From: B8-G4 sp033720735
GTDB lineage: Bacteria > Bacteroidota > Bacteroidia > Chitinophagales > Saprospiraceae
Assembly (NCBI GenBank): GCA_033720735.1
Contig: JAWWBX010000012.1
Span: 1 to 31,736, forward strand
Direction of reading: 5' to 3'
Length of the DNA: 31,736 nt
Shown: in pieces, positions 24,295-31,736 of the stretch
Numbering within the stretch: position 1 is the first letter of the stretch
Layout of the letters: each line of letters begins with the position of its first letter
Notes under the pieces: model-generated
Told to the model about the DNA's origin: nothing
The model's database searches: none
The model's input: only the letters and a program-made list of their open reading frames with translations
Position numbers and translations under genes: made by a program

Positions 24295-24318
24295 GGATAT
24301 GTTCATGGGATTATAATT
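24295..24318. repeat. 24-bp direct repeat, copy 2
   Basis: This is an exact second copy of 24185-24208, 110 bp downstream. It is followed by a different hairpin (arms GCAGGTCG and CGACCTGC with a CCCGTTCGGG core, 24325-24351) and then CCTCATTTT. The two copies share the lead sequence but not the stem sequence. Confidence 0.9.
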
Positions 24319-24373
24319 TGTTGCGCAGGTCGCCCGTTCGGGACGACCTGCCCTCATTTTAGGCCCTTGCGTT

Positions 24374-25174
24374 CTAGCTTTTCACCGCCTTGGAAAGCTC
24401 CCCACTGACCTTCTCGTCCTTGATGTGTAAGAAGCTTTCGATCTCGTATTCAAGGTACCGTTGCGTTGTGAGGTTCATGCCGCTCACCAGCTTGATCTTC
24501 TGGCCGGTGGTCAGGATGGCGTAGAGTGCGTACGCGTAGTTGGGCTGATTGTTGGTGCGGCTGGCGACGTACTTGGTGACGTAGAGCTGTTTGATCTGCT
24601 CAACCGGGATCTTCCGGTTCTTTCTGAACAGCCTGATCGGCCGGGTGGTGATCTCCAGGTACCGGCGCGTAAGATTGATCGTTGTGGTGTTCAGATAATG
24701 GGCCATCACCCGCGCCAGCAGACTCAGGCCGACAATCAAATGCAGGCTGGTAAAGAGGAGGATGTAATACTCACCGGTTGCCAGTGCCGTGATGACGAAT
24801 GGCAGCAGGACCAGATTCCAGATAAAGGTAAACAGGGTGAGGAAACCGATCGCACCTTTCGAACTGCTGCGCCACCAGCCGACCCTGATGTCGAGCTCGG
24901 AGCGCAGTTTGAGGACCTCCAGGCCTTCCGGGATCAGCATGTCTGGCCGGCTGTACGCATCGCCGTGATGCTGAAAGGTGTGCCCGAAGCTGAAAACGTG
25001 GTCACACTGCGAACACTTGGCGACCATCTGGTCGATGTTGATGTCATCGGCCTTGACAAAATGGTCACAGTTTGGGCAGCTCAGCAGGTGGTCGTGCCGC
25101 TCGGCAAAGTCGAGCGGTTCACGAAGCTGCTCGTGGTATTCCTCCATGGGTTCGCGGTGCTCTTCGGGCATCAT
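24374..25174 (-). CDS. Zinc-ribbon membrane protein, unknown function
   Basis: This 266-residue protein has an acidic N-terminus and a zinc ribbon with two CxxC pairs (Cys33, Cys36 in CPNC and Cys54, Cys57 in CSQC). A hydrophobic region follows with two membrane helices (GFLTLFTFIWNLVLLPFVI and YYILLFTSLHLIVGLSLLA). The cytoplasmic C-terminus is beta-rich (INLTRRYLEITTRPI, KIPVEQIKQLYVTKYV) and resembles a bacterial PH-like domain. I do not recognise a named family. The ATG at 25174 (or 25171) is preferred; a start at 25225 would lie inside the groEL terminator. It is downstream of groEL behind that terminator and so is probably transcribed separately. Confidence 0.8.
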   Translation of the reverse strand: MMPEEHREPMEEYHEQLREPLDFAERHDHLLSCPNCDHFVKADDINIDQMVAKCSQCDHVFSFGHTFQHHGDAYSRPDMLIPEGLEVLKLRSELDIRVGWWRSSSKGAIGFLTLFTFIWNLVLLPFVITALATGEYYILLFTSLHLIVGLSLLARVMAHYLNTTTINLTRRYLEITTRPIRLFRKNRKIPVEQIKQLYVTKYVASRTNNQPNYAYALYAILTTGQKIKLVSGMNLTTQRYLEYEIESFLHIKDEKVSGELSKAVKS

Positions 25175-25223
25175 CGGTGGTCTTTTAGCGAAAGATACGC
25201 ACTGCCCCGACCGCAAGGGCAAC

Positions 25224-25252
25224 AAAAAAGCCCCTGCATGCGCAGGGGCTTC
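25224..25252 (-). terminator. Rho-independent terminator of groESL
   Basis: On the minus strand a perfect 9-bp stem AGCCCCTGC/GCAGGGGCT with a four-base loop is followed by six T. It starts about 28 bp after the groEL stop codon, which is the expected position for the end of the groES-groEL transcript. Confidence 0.9.
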
Positions 25253-25279
25253 GTGTTTATACGATTCTATGAATGAACC

Positions 25280-26914
25280 CTACATCATGCCGCCGCCGGG
25301 CATGCCTCCGTGCATATGCGGCGCCCCGGCATTCTCTTCCGGCTTGTCATTGACGACACACTCGGTCGTCAGGACCATGCTGGCGATCGAAGCGGCATTC
25401 TCGAGGGCGATGCGTGTGACTTTCGTCGGATCGATCACCCCGGCCTTCTTCAGATCTTCAAACTGATCCGTGCGGGCGTTGTAGCCCATCGCGCCGTTGC
25501 TGTTGCGCACTTCCTGCAGGATCACACTGCCTTCGACACCGGCGTTTTCCGCGATGATGCGCAGGGGCGATTCGAGCGACTTACGCACGATATTGATCCC
25601 CATGTCCTCATCTTCGTTCTCGCCTTGCATGTCGTCCAGTGCCGTGATCGCACGTACGAGCGCGACACCACCGCCAGGGACGATCCCTTCTTCGATCGCG
25701 GCCCGCGTTGCACTGAGTGCATCATCCACACGGTCTTTCTTCTCCTTCATTTCGACCTCCGTCGCAGCGCCGACGTAAAGGACGGCAACACCACCCGACA
25801 ATTTGGCCAGACGCTCCTGCAGCTTCTCCCGGTCGTAGTCGGAGGTTGTCGTCTCGATCTGCTGCTTGATCTGGTTGATCCGTGCCTGAATCATCTTCTC
25901 CTCACCGCGGCCATTGACGATGGTCGTGTTGTCTTTGTCGACGGTGATCTTCTCTGCACTACCCAGGTGCTCGAGTTCGGTATTCTCCAGTTTGTAGCCT
26001 TTTTCTTCAGAGATAACGGTACCGCCGGTCAGGATCGCAATATCCTCCAGCATCGCTTTGCGGCGGTCGCCAAAACCAGGTGCTTTGACCGCGACCACTT
26101 TCAGCTGAGCCCGCAGGCGGTTGACGACGAGGACACCCAGAGCCTGGCTCTCGATGTCTTCGGCAATGATCAGGAGGGCCCGACCAGCACCAACCACTTT
26201 CTCCAGGACTGGCAGGATATCCTGCATGTTGGAGATCTTTTTGTCGTGGATGAGGATCAGCGGATCTTCGTACTCGGTCACCATGTTTTCGGCATTGGTC
26301 ACGAAGTAAGGTGACAGGTAACCGCGATCAAACTGCATCCCCATCACTTCGTCAACGTAGGTATCGGTACCCTTGGCCTCCTCAACGGTGATCACGCCGT
26401 CTTTCGACACGCGCTTCATCGCATCGGCGATCAGCGCACCGATCTTGCCATCGTTGTTGGCCGAGATGGATGCGACCTGCTCGATCTTTTGAAAATCATC
26501 ACCGATCACTTCGGTCTGGTCATTGAGGTTGGAAATGACTTTCTCAACGGCCTTGTCGATTCCGCGCTTGATGTCCATGGGATTGGCTCCGGCTGCGACG
26601 CTTTTCATACCGGCCGTGACGATGGCTTGTGCCAGTACCGTGGCCGTGGTGGTTCCGTCACCGGCGGCATCTGCCGTTTTTGAAGCGACATCTTTGACCA
26701 ATTGAGCGCCCATGTTCTCGACCGGATCTTCGAGCTCAATCTCTTTTGCTACGGTCACCCCGTCCTTGGTGATGGTGGGGGAGCCAAAGCTCTTTTGCAG
26801 TACGACATTGCGGCCCTTCGGTCCCAGCGTCACCTTGACGGCATTGGCGAGGGCGTCGATCCCTGCTTTCAGCTTTTCACGGGCTTCTGAGTTAAAACTT
26901 ATTTCCTTAGGCAT
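25280..26914 (-). CDS. groEL: Chaperonin GroEL (60 kDa subunit)
   Basis: This 544-residue protein is a full-length group I chaperonin. The ATP-binding loop GPKGRNVVLQKSFG lies at about 32-45, DGTTTATVLAQAIV near 87-100, and the GGGVALVRA segment near 414. The C-terminus is the flexible GGMPGGGMM tail inside the folding chamber. It forms the double-ring cage that folds proteins with GroES, whose gene lies 43 bp upstream, and a strong terminator follows the stop. The start at 26914 gives the canonical N-terminus MPKEISFNSEAREKL. No oddities are seen. Confidence 0.99.
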   Translation of the reverse strand: MPKEISFNSEAREKLKAGIDALANAVKVTLGPKGRNVVLQKSFGSPTITKDGVTVAKEIELEDPVENMGAQLVKDVASKTADAAGDGTTTATVLAQAIVTAGMKSVAAGANPMDIKRGIDKAVEKVISNLNDQTEVIGDDFQKIEQVASISANNDGKIGALIADAMKRVSKDGVITVEEAKGTDTYVDEVMGMQFDRGYLSPYFVTNAENMVTEYEDPLILIHDKKISNMQDILPVLEKVVGAGRALLIIAEDIESQALGVLVVNRLRAQLKVVAVKAPGFGDRRKAMLEDIAILTGGTVISEEKGYKLENTELEHLGSAEKITVDKDNTTIVNGRGEEKMIQARINQIKQQIETTTSDYDREKLQERLAKLSGGVAVLYVGAATEVEMKEKKDRVDDALSATRAAIEEGIVPGGGVALVRAITALDDMQGENEDEDMGINIVRKSLESPLRIIAENAGVEGSVILQEVRNSNGAMGYNARTDQFEDLKKAGVIDPTKVTRIALENAASIASMVLTTECVVNDKPEENAGAPHMHGGMPGGGMM

Positions 26915-26957
26915 ATTCTTTACGATTTAGAATGATTGACAAAATGAGATTCGGTGC

Positions 26958-27221
26958 TTACAGGACGACCAGGATGTCGTCTTCACGCATGATGATATAG
27001 TCATTGCCCTGGTAATGCAGTTCCTGTCCGGCGTACTTGCCGTAGAGGACGATATCGCCTTCCTGAACGGTCATCAGATTGCCATCCTTGCCAGGTCCTA
27101 CGGCGACGACTTCCCCACGCTGCGGCTTTTCCTTGGCGGTATCGGGAATGATGATCCCGCCAGCTGTCTTTTCCTCTGCCGGTGCAGGCTTGATTACAAC
27201 ACGGTCATTAATAGGTTTCAT
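26958..27221 (-). CDS. groES: Co-chaperonin GroES
   Basis: This 87-residue protein is a normal-length GroES: the N-terminal MKPINDRVVIKPAPAEEKT, the mobile loop TAGGIIIPDTAKEKPQ that contacts GroEL, and the closing DYIIMREDDILVVL. I use the ATG at 27221, although the frame stays open upstream to 27335, because the extra 38 residues have no counterpart in the family. It lies 43 bp upstream of groEL. The 198-bp leader lacks a CIRCE element, so HrcA control is not indicated. It contains a 15-bp tandem duplication (27261-27290) and a repeated AAAATGTC (27342-27349 and 27374-27381). Confidence 0.98.
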   Translation of the reverse strand: MKPINDRVVIKPAPAEEKTAGGIIIPDTAKEKPQRGEVVAVGPGKDGNLMTVQEGDIVLYGKYAGQELHYQGNDYIIMREDDILVVL

Positions 27222-27260
27222 ATAAACATCCAGTTTTGTTTGAGTGATTGAATTCACTTT

Positions 27261-27290
27261 GCGTGCCATCAGATAGCGTGCCATCAGATG
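27261..27290. repeat. 15-bp tandem duplication in the groES leader
   Basis: GCGTGCCATCAGAT followed by one base occurs twice in direct succession (27261-27275 and 27276-27290), 40-69 bp upstream of the groES start. Its meaning is unknown; it may be a recent replication slip or a doubled binding site. Confidence 0.85.
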
Positions 27291-27419
27291 TTTGACTGCC
27301 ATTTTTGCAGACAACATGACCGCAGACTTGACCACATGACAAAAATGTCCTGATCTGTCTGTTAAACAGGGTCAAAATGTCAAACTGACGGTAAGGAAAA
27401 AATCGTGCGACGGCTGGTA

Positions 27420-27647
27420 TCAGCCGACGATGAGTGCGGTGAAGACGCAAACGATTAAGAGCGCAATGGCCAGCCCCCAGGTGATCTTCTCGATAAAGTC
27501 CGTAGACTTGGCGGCACCGAACATCTGGTTGGCACTCTGACCGCCAAACGTAGAGTCAACCCCACCACCTTTGGGATTCTGGATCAGCACGGCGGCCATG
27601 AGCAGAACACAGATCAGTGCTGTAAGGACGGTCAGAATCGTCAACAT
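27420..27647 (-). CDS. secG: Preprotein translocase subunit SecG
   Basis: This 75-residue protein has two membrane helices (about 1-21 and 53-73) joined by the hallmark loop LIQNPKGGGVDSTFGGQSANQMFG. SecG is the small accessory subunit of the SecYEG channel in the inner membrane. It starts 3 bp after the stop of the Lys-rich TPR-like gene, so the two are co-transcribed, and it precedes groES by 198 bp. The length and motif agree with Bacteroidota SecG; no oddities are seen. Confidence 0.96.
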   Translation of the reverse strand: MLTILTVLTALICVLLMAAVLIQNPKGGGVDSTFGGQSANQMFGAAKSTDFIEKITWGLAIALLIVCVFTALIVG

Positions 27648-27650
27648 TGC

Positions 27651-28349
27651 TTACGCGTTTTGTTTAAGCTCCTCAATTTTCGCTGCAAATAAACGAGATT
27701 TTTCGGGATATATCAAGCTGAGACGCTGGTACATGGCAATCGCCTCACCCTGGTGACCTTGTGCGGCCAGGACCTCCGCCAGAGGCTCAGAAACAATGTC
27801 GTCGCCAAGGCTGAAACCCGCATCAGATAGTTTCCTGGCCTTCTTTGCGGCGGACTTCTTTTGCTTCTTTTTCCCCTTCTTTTTTTTCTTTTTCGTGTCC
27901 CCTTTCTTCTTCTTCTTCTTCTTCTTCTTCTCGTCCTTCTCCTTTGCGGACTGCGTCAACGCATCTTCCTCATACTGACGTTTCGGCTTGCGACTGGGAA
28001 CCACCGGACCGTGCTGAGCCAGCCATTGTACAAAGTCGGAAGCATCAGGATCTGAAGCACCGGTTTCAACAGGTGGCACTCCCGCGTCAATCGTGTCCGC
28101 TGTTTCAGGGGGTGCCACCTCCTCGACAGGCGTGAGGGCGGCATCGGGGATCACCACCGGGTCTGCAAGTTCCGGCTCTGCATTGAGATCTGCCGGATCC
28201 GGCACCTCGTTGCGCTGTTTGTGAAAATGAAAGGCGGGATCTGGCGCGAACAATGCTGCACGGTGCGAATCGCGGTCGGTGGGCTCAGGCGATGCTGAGG
28301 GCCGCGGTGTATCTCCGTTGGTTGGTTCGCGCTCTGACATATCCATCAT
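27651..28349 (-). CDS. Lys-rich TPR-like protein encoded before secG
   Basis: This protein of about 232 residues is divided into three parts: a Pro/Asp/Glu-rich, probably disordered N-terminal half, a lysine block at about 134-172 containing runs of 9, 6 and 3 Lys, and a C-terminal TPR-like pair (LAEVLAAQGHQGEAIAMYQRLSLIYPEKS followed by AAKIEELKQ). The lysine block is coded by AAG repeats and an eight-A run, so it may slow or slip ribosomes or polymerase. Several starts are possible (GTG 28355, ATG 28349, 28346, 28340). In Bacteroidota a TPR gene often sits between lptE and secG; its function is not established. The stop lies 3 bp before secG. Confidence 0.85.
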   Translation of the reverse strand: MMDMSEREPTNGDTPRPSASPEPTDRDSHRAALFAPDPAFHFHKQRNEVPDPADLNAEPELADPVVIPDAALTPVEEVAPPETADTIDAGVPPVETGASDPDASDFVQWLAQHGPVVPSRKPKRQYEEDALTQSAKEKDEKKKKKKKKKGDTKKKKKKGKKKQKKSAAKKARKLSDAGFSLGDDIVSEPLAEVLAAQGHQGEAIAMYQRLSLIYPEKSRLFAAKIEELKQNA

Positions 28350-28375
28350 GGCCACTTGGAGGCCTTGACATCAAG

Positions 28376-28870
28376 TTACCAATTTGTGAAGGCTTTGTTG
28401 AAGATATCCTCGAGGATCTGCTCGAAGATATTTTCGATCAGTTCATCCTGGACGTCGAGCAGGTTTTGTTGCGCAGGGAAATCCTCAAAATGGCTGAAGG
28501 TCTGACTCCACGACGCCTCATCGTCACGGTGATTGGTGTACTGGAGTGCAATGGATATTTCCAATCGGTTGAGCGCCGCAAACTCCCCGGGTTCGGGTGA
28601 TACCGAAGACACGCGGAAGTTGCTCACCGTTCCGCTAAACTCGATATCCGGATCCTCGTCATTTGCCTCCAGCCGTGACTCACGCAATACTTTCTCTTTG
28701 AGCGATTCAGTAAAGGTCTGTCCGATGGTAGGAGGGGCATTGGACACGGTCGACCTGAAATCCGACACATAGAATGTGGTGAGGCTGGGGTCAATACTGA
28801 ACCCCTGAAACGTATAGCAACTACCGCAACCGGTCAAAGTGAAAACGAGGAAACTCAAGAGCCATCGCAT
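28376..28870 (-). CDS. lptE: LptE-family LPS-assembly lipoprotein
   Basis: This protein of about 164 residues has a lipoprotein signal with lipobox LTGC (Cys15). The Bacteroidota LptE pattern follows: CYTFQGFSIDPSLTTFYVSDFRSTVSNAPPTIGQTFTESLKEKVL, then an SGTVSNFRV strand and an acidic C-terminal helix. LptE forms the plug of the LptDE outer-membrane translocon that inserts lipopolysaccharide. I start at the ATG at 28870, directly before the signal peptide; the ATG at 28918 would put 16 extra residues before it. It follows the sigma-54 activator gene by 57 bp and precedes the TPR gene by about 26 bp. Family assignment rests on pattern and context, since the sequence is weakly conserved. Confidence 0.85.
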   Translation of the reverse strand: MRWLLSFLVFTLTGCGSCYTFQGFSIDPSLTTFYVSDFRSTVSNAPPTIGQTFTESLKEKVLRESRLEANDEDPDIEFSGTVSNFRVSSVSPEPGEFAALNRLEISIALQYTNHRDDEASWSQTFSHFEDFPAQQNLLDVQDELIENIFEQILEDIFNKAFTNW

Positions 28871-28927
28871 GCTGACAAAACGCTCTGTCACGGGACGATG
28901 TTGGGTCGCAGCAGACATTCCGCGCAG

Positions 28928-30190
28928 TTAGAGGTCGTAAAGTTTGATCTTGCGGTAGAGTGTGCGTTCGGAGATGCCCAGTTCTTCAGCGGCGTCCTTC
29001 CTGCGGCCCTTGTGTTTCTGCAGTGCCTTGCTGATCAGGTCCTTTTCCATCGATTCCAGGGAAAGACTCTCCTCCACTTCCTCCAGATCATATTTCGTAT
29101 CGTCGGGATGAATGATGATGGGTGACCCCGGACGGTTTTCCACCACACCGTCAGGCGCATAGTGGGACGCGGCATCCCATTTATCTGCAGCCCGTTCTCC
29201 GGCCGACTGCATCGGGGTTTGCAGCTCGCGGACTTTTTGAATGTCTGGCACACTCAGGTTGTTGGATTTGATCAGCTCGAAAACCAGTTGTTTCAGGTCG
29301 TTCAGGTCGCTCTTCATGTCAAACAGCAACTGGTACAGGATCTCGCGTTCGTGCAGCCCGGGCCCCTGCTCGGAGTTGCTCTGCGCAATCGCCGGCAGCA
29401 TGCCCTGCTGGATGTTGGGGATCGCATCGATGAGGGTATCGGCAGTGATCATCTTCTCTTCGCTCAGCACCGAAAGCTGTTCGACCACATTCTTCAACTC
29501 CCGGATATTGCCGGGCCAGGTATAGCTGAGAATGATCTTGCGGGCATCTTCCGTGAGCTGGATGGGATCCATTCGGTACTGTTCGGCAAAATCGACGGCA
29601 AATTTGCGAAAGAGCATCAGGATATCATCCTTGCGCATGCGCAGCGGTGGCACGCGAATAGGCACAGTGTTGAGGCGGTAGTACAGATCTTCGCGGAACT
29701 TCCCTTTTCTGATCTGCTCGAGCAGGTCAACATTGGAGGCGGCGATGATGCGCACATCGGTCTTCAGGACCTTGGAGGAGCCTACCCTGATAAACTCACC
29801 AGACTCAAGGACCCGCAGGAGGAATGCCTGCGTGTCGAGCGGCATCTCGCCGATCTCGTCGAGAAAGATGGTGCCACCGTTGACCGTTTCGAAGTATCCC
29901 TTACGCTCCGAGGTGGCGCCGGTAAAGGCACCTTTCTCATGACCAAACAACTCCGAGTTGATCGTGCCTTCAGGAATGGCCCCGGTGTTGATGGCGATAA
30001 ACTTGTTGTGTTTGCGCGGACTCAGGGAATGAATGATGTGGCTGAAGACCTCCTTGCCCACACCGCTTTCTCCCGTGATCAGCACGGTCAGGTCGGTGGA
30101 GGCGACACGTACCGCTGTGCTCAGGGCCCGGTCCAGCTCCTGAGATCTTCCGATGATCCCAAACCGTTGTTTGACGCTTTGCAGATTCAT
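28928..30190 (-). CDS. Sigma-54-dependent transcriptional activator without a sensory domain
   Basis: This 420-residue protein starts almost directly with the AAA+ domain: Walker A GESGVGKE at 40-47, the sigma-54 contact loop GAFTGA at 87-92, Walker B GTIFLDE at 106-112. The region after YTWPGNIRELKNVVEQL follows the usual layout. Between about 255 and 375 lies a helical, poorly conserved linker. A Fis-type helix-turn-helix ends the protein (KGRRKDAAEELGISERTLYRKIKLYDL). There is no N-terminal receiver or ligand domain, so activity may be set by expression or by a partner protein. The ATG overlaps the miaB stop by 4 bp. Its placement between miaB and lptE is conserved in Bacteroidota to my knowledge; the target promoters are unknown. 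Confidence 0.94.
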   Translation of the reverse strand: MNLQSVKQRFGIIGRSQELDRALSTAVRVASTDLTVLITGESGVGKEVFSHIIHSLSPRKHNKFIAINTGAIPEGTINSELFGHEKGAFTGATSERKGYFETVNGGTIFLDEIGEMPLDTQAFLLRVLESGEFIRVGSSKVLKTDVRIIAASNVDLLEQIRKGKFREDLYYRLNTVPIRVPPLRMRKDDILMLFRKFAVDFAEQYRMDPIQLTEDARKIILSYTWPGNIRELKNVVEQLSVLSEEKMITADTLIDAIPNIQQGMLPAIAQSNSEQGPGLHEREILYQLLFDMKSDLNDLKQLVFELIKSNNLSVPDIQKVRELQTPMQSAGERAADKWDAASHYAPDGVVENRPGSPIIIHPDDTKYDLEEVEESLSLESMEKDLISKALQKHKGRRKDAAEELGISERTLYRKIKLYDL

Positions 30191-31626
30191 ACGGTCGCCG
30201 TTTCAGTGACCACAATCTCCCCAATGAGGGTGGCGCTGGTGGCATCGTGTACCTGCACGGTGACGTAGTCGCCCGGCTCCAGCCCCGCCATCTTCGGAAA
30301 GACGATCATTTTGTTCTGTGAATTGCGGCCTTTGAAATTCGCGGCCGAGCGGCGGGAATCGCCCTCGATCAGAACTTCAAACGACTTGCCAATATCTGCC
30401 TCGTTGTGTTCCAGAGAGATCCGGTTTTGCAAGGCAATGATCTCGCTCAGACGTCGCTTCTTGACGGCTTCGGGGATGTCATCCTCATACTTCCGGGCCG
30501 CGAGGGTACCGGGGCGCTCCGAGTAGATGAACATATAGGCCATGCTGTAGCGCGTCCACTCCATGATCGACAGGGTATCGCGATGCTCCTCTTCGGTTTC
30601 GGTGCAAAATCCAGCGATGATGTCGGATGAAATGGCGCAATCCGGAATGATCCGGCGGATGGCCCTGACGCGATCCATGTACCACTCCCGGTCATAGGTG
30701 CGGTTCATCAGCTCGAGAATGCGGCTGTTGCCCGACTGAACCGGCAGGTGAATGTAGTTGCAGATATTCTTGTAGCGGGCAATGGTCTGCAGGACCTCGT
30801 CGGTCATATCCTTGGGATGTGAGGTCGAGAATCGTACGCGCAGTAGCGGGTTGATCCGGGCGATACGTTCCAGCAGGCCGGCAAAATTGATACTGCCTCC
30901 TTCAGGATGCGTCCATTGATAACTGTCCACGTTTTGTCCGAGCAGCGTCACTTCACGGTAACCGCGTTCGAAAAGTTGTGCCGCTTCCGCCTCGATGCTG
31001 AGCGGGTCTCGAGATCTTTCGCGTCCGCGTGTGAACGGGACCACACAAAACGAGCACATATTGTCGCAGCCACGCATAATGGAAATGAAGGCGGTGACAC
31101 CATTCGAGTCGAGGCGTACCGGGCTGATATCCGCGTAGGTTTCTTCGCGCGACAGAAAGACGTTGACCCCCTTGTCGCCGTCCTCGGCCGTGCGGATGAG
31201 GGCGGGCAAATCGCGATAGGCATCGGGGCCGACGACCAGGTCGACCAACTTCTCTTCTTCAAGCAACTTCTCCTTGAGGCGTTCGGCCATACAACCCAGT
31301 ACTCCGACAAGTGTGCCCGGGCGCTGTCCCTTCACCTGATCGAAAATGCGCAGTCGCTTGCGCACTGTTTCCTCCGCTTTTTCACGGATGCTGCAGGTGT
31401 TGATCAGGATCAGATCTGCCTCCTCCAGGTTGCGGGTGGCAGAAAACCCCTCCTGCATCAGCACCGATGCCACGATCTCGCTGTCAGAGAAATTCATCTG
31501 GCAGCCGTAGCTCTCAATGTAAAATCGCTTGCTGGTATCACCGGAGACAGGCCTGTCGTATACCGAGCCTTGCACAGCCTCGTCAAGCATCACGCGATCC
31601 GATATTCCAAGTCCTCTACTGTCCAT
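30187..31626 (-). CDS. miaB: tRNA-2-methylthio-N6-dimethylallyladenosine synthase MiaB
   Basis: This 479-residue enzyme has the three MiaB parts. The N-terminal methylthiotransferase domain holds the auxiliary cluster on Cys42 (YGCQMN), Cys78 (NTCSIRE) and Cys112 (LGCMAER). The radical SAM core has Cys187, Cys191 and Cys194 (GCDNMCSFC), and a C-terminal TRAM domain ends with GDYVTVQVHDATSATLIGE. It adds the methylthio group to i6A37 in tRNAs reading UNN codons. The N-terminal extension before RFYIESYGCQ (about 33 residues) is longer than in many homologues but common in Bacteroidota. It heads the minus-strand cluster, with a TATCTTTG element about 30 bp upstream. Confidence 0.97.
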   Translation of the reverse strand: MDSRGLGISDRVMLDEAVQGSVYDRPVSGDTSKRFYIESYGCQMNFSDSEIVASVLMQEGFSATRNLEEADLILINTCSIREKAEETVRKRLRIFDQVKGQRPGTLVGVLGCMAERLKEKLLEEEKLVDLVVGPDAYRDLPALIRTAEDGDKGVNVFLSREETYADISPVRLDSNGVTAFISIMRGCDNMCSFCVVPFTRGRERSRDPLSIEAEAAQLFERGYREVTLLGQNVDSYQWTHPEGGSINFAGLLERIARINPLLRVRFSTSHPKDMTDEVLQTIARYKNICNYIHLPVQSGNSRILELMNRTYDREWYMDRVRAIRRIIPDCAISSDIIAGFCTETEEEHRDTLSIMEWTRYSMAYMFIYSERPGTLAARKYEDDIPEAVKKRRLSEIIALQNRISLEHNEADIGKSFEVLIEGDSRRSAANFKGRNSQNKMIVFPKMAGLEPGDYVTVQVHDATSATLIGEIVVTETATV

Positions 31627-31654
31627 CAGCGCATACGCAATTTTAAATGGAGTG

Positions 31655-31662
31655 CAAAGATA
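31655..31662 (-). promoter_or_regulatory. Bacteroidota-type -7 element for miaB
   Basis: The minus strand reads TATCTTTG, a full match to TAnnTTTG, 28 bp before the miaB start codon. I could not find a convincing TTG at the -33 position. The immediate context (GCAAAGATAGG on the plus strand) is the same as at the uup promoter. It probably drives miaB, the sigma-54 activator gene, lptE, the TPR gene and secG. Confidence 0.55.
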
Positions 31663-31736
31663 GGTGTTTCTGACATTTTGGCAGACATGAATGTCATGAC
31701 GAACGTTGTCATGGCTAAATAGCCGCGCGCTTGCAC

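Noticed and set aside
27222..27335. 38-codon upstream extension of groES
   Set aside because: GroES has a fixed length of about 90 residues and the ATG at 27221 gives the canonical N-terminus; the extension contains a tandem duplication.

Overview
The window looks like a chromosomal segment of a fairly GC-rich member of the Bacteroidota, most likely Saprospiria/Lewinella-like (inference). Supporting signs are tail-fibre-domain surface proteins with the typical N-terminus, DUF2911, a PorT-like outer-membrane barrel, a GH109-type oxidoreductase fold protein, a hybrid sensor with a periplasmic propeller, -7 elements of the type TAnnTTTG, and the gene order miaB / sigma-54 activator / lptE / secG / groES / groEL. 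No tRNA, rRNA, CRISPR array, transposase or phage structural gene was seen.

Layout. 1-1838 (minus): a two-gene molybdopterin oxidoreductase operon, with the large subunit running off the left edge. 1927-2093: a nested fold-back repeat, then a GNAT acetyltransferase. 2567-2718: an 8-bp-period tandem array. 2701-5193: a large repeat-built surface protein with an S74 chaperone domain. 5271-10538: a small membrane protein, an OmpR-type response regulator, a separate Hpt protein and a hybrid sensor kinase, which together could form a kinase-REC-Hpt-REC phosphorelay. Two sites built from three TAAC-like blocks at exactly 10-bp steps lie in front of the surface-protein gene and beside the regulator gene, so I infer that the regulator controls both. 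10642-13664 (minus): a small membrane protein, a TPR-like membrane protein and the ABC-F ATPase Uup.

13770-16036 (plus): a Tat-exported GH109-like protein and an NmrA-type NAD(P)-binding protein. 16036-16677: a compact unit in which a four-helix-bundle (S23/IVP) gene is bracketed by inverted tandem arrays of one octamer. It fits almost exactly between the stop codons of two convergent genes. 16684-18368: a DUF2911 protein and a porin-like barrel. 18496-23947 (plus): a tightly packed run of terC, apbE, an ExoX-like exonuclease, two MbnP-like lipoproteins and an MbnH-like dihaem peroxidase. 23948-24373 is a gene-free, AT-rich stretch with a duplicated 24-bp sequence, each copy followed by its own hairpin.

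24374-31626 (minus): a zinc-ribbon membrane protein, groEL with a clear terminator, groES, secG, a Lys-rich TPR-like protein, lptE, a sigma-54 activator and miaB. This housekeeping cluster links protein folding, the Sec translocon, LPS transport and tRNA modification.

The best candidates for something undescribed are the octamer-bracketed four-helix-bundle unit, the 10-bp-phased operator pair linking the phosphorelay to the surface protein, and the duplicated sequence-plus-hairpin units at 24185-24353.
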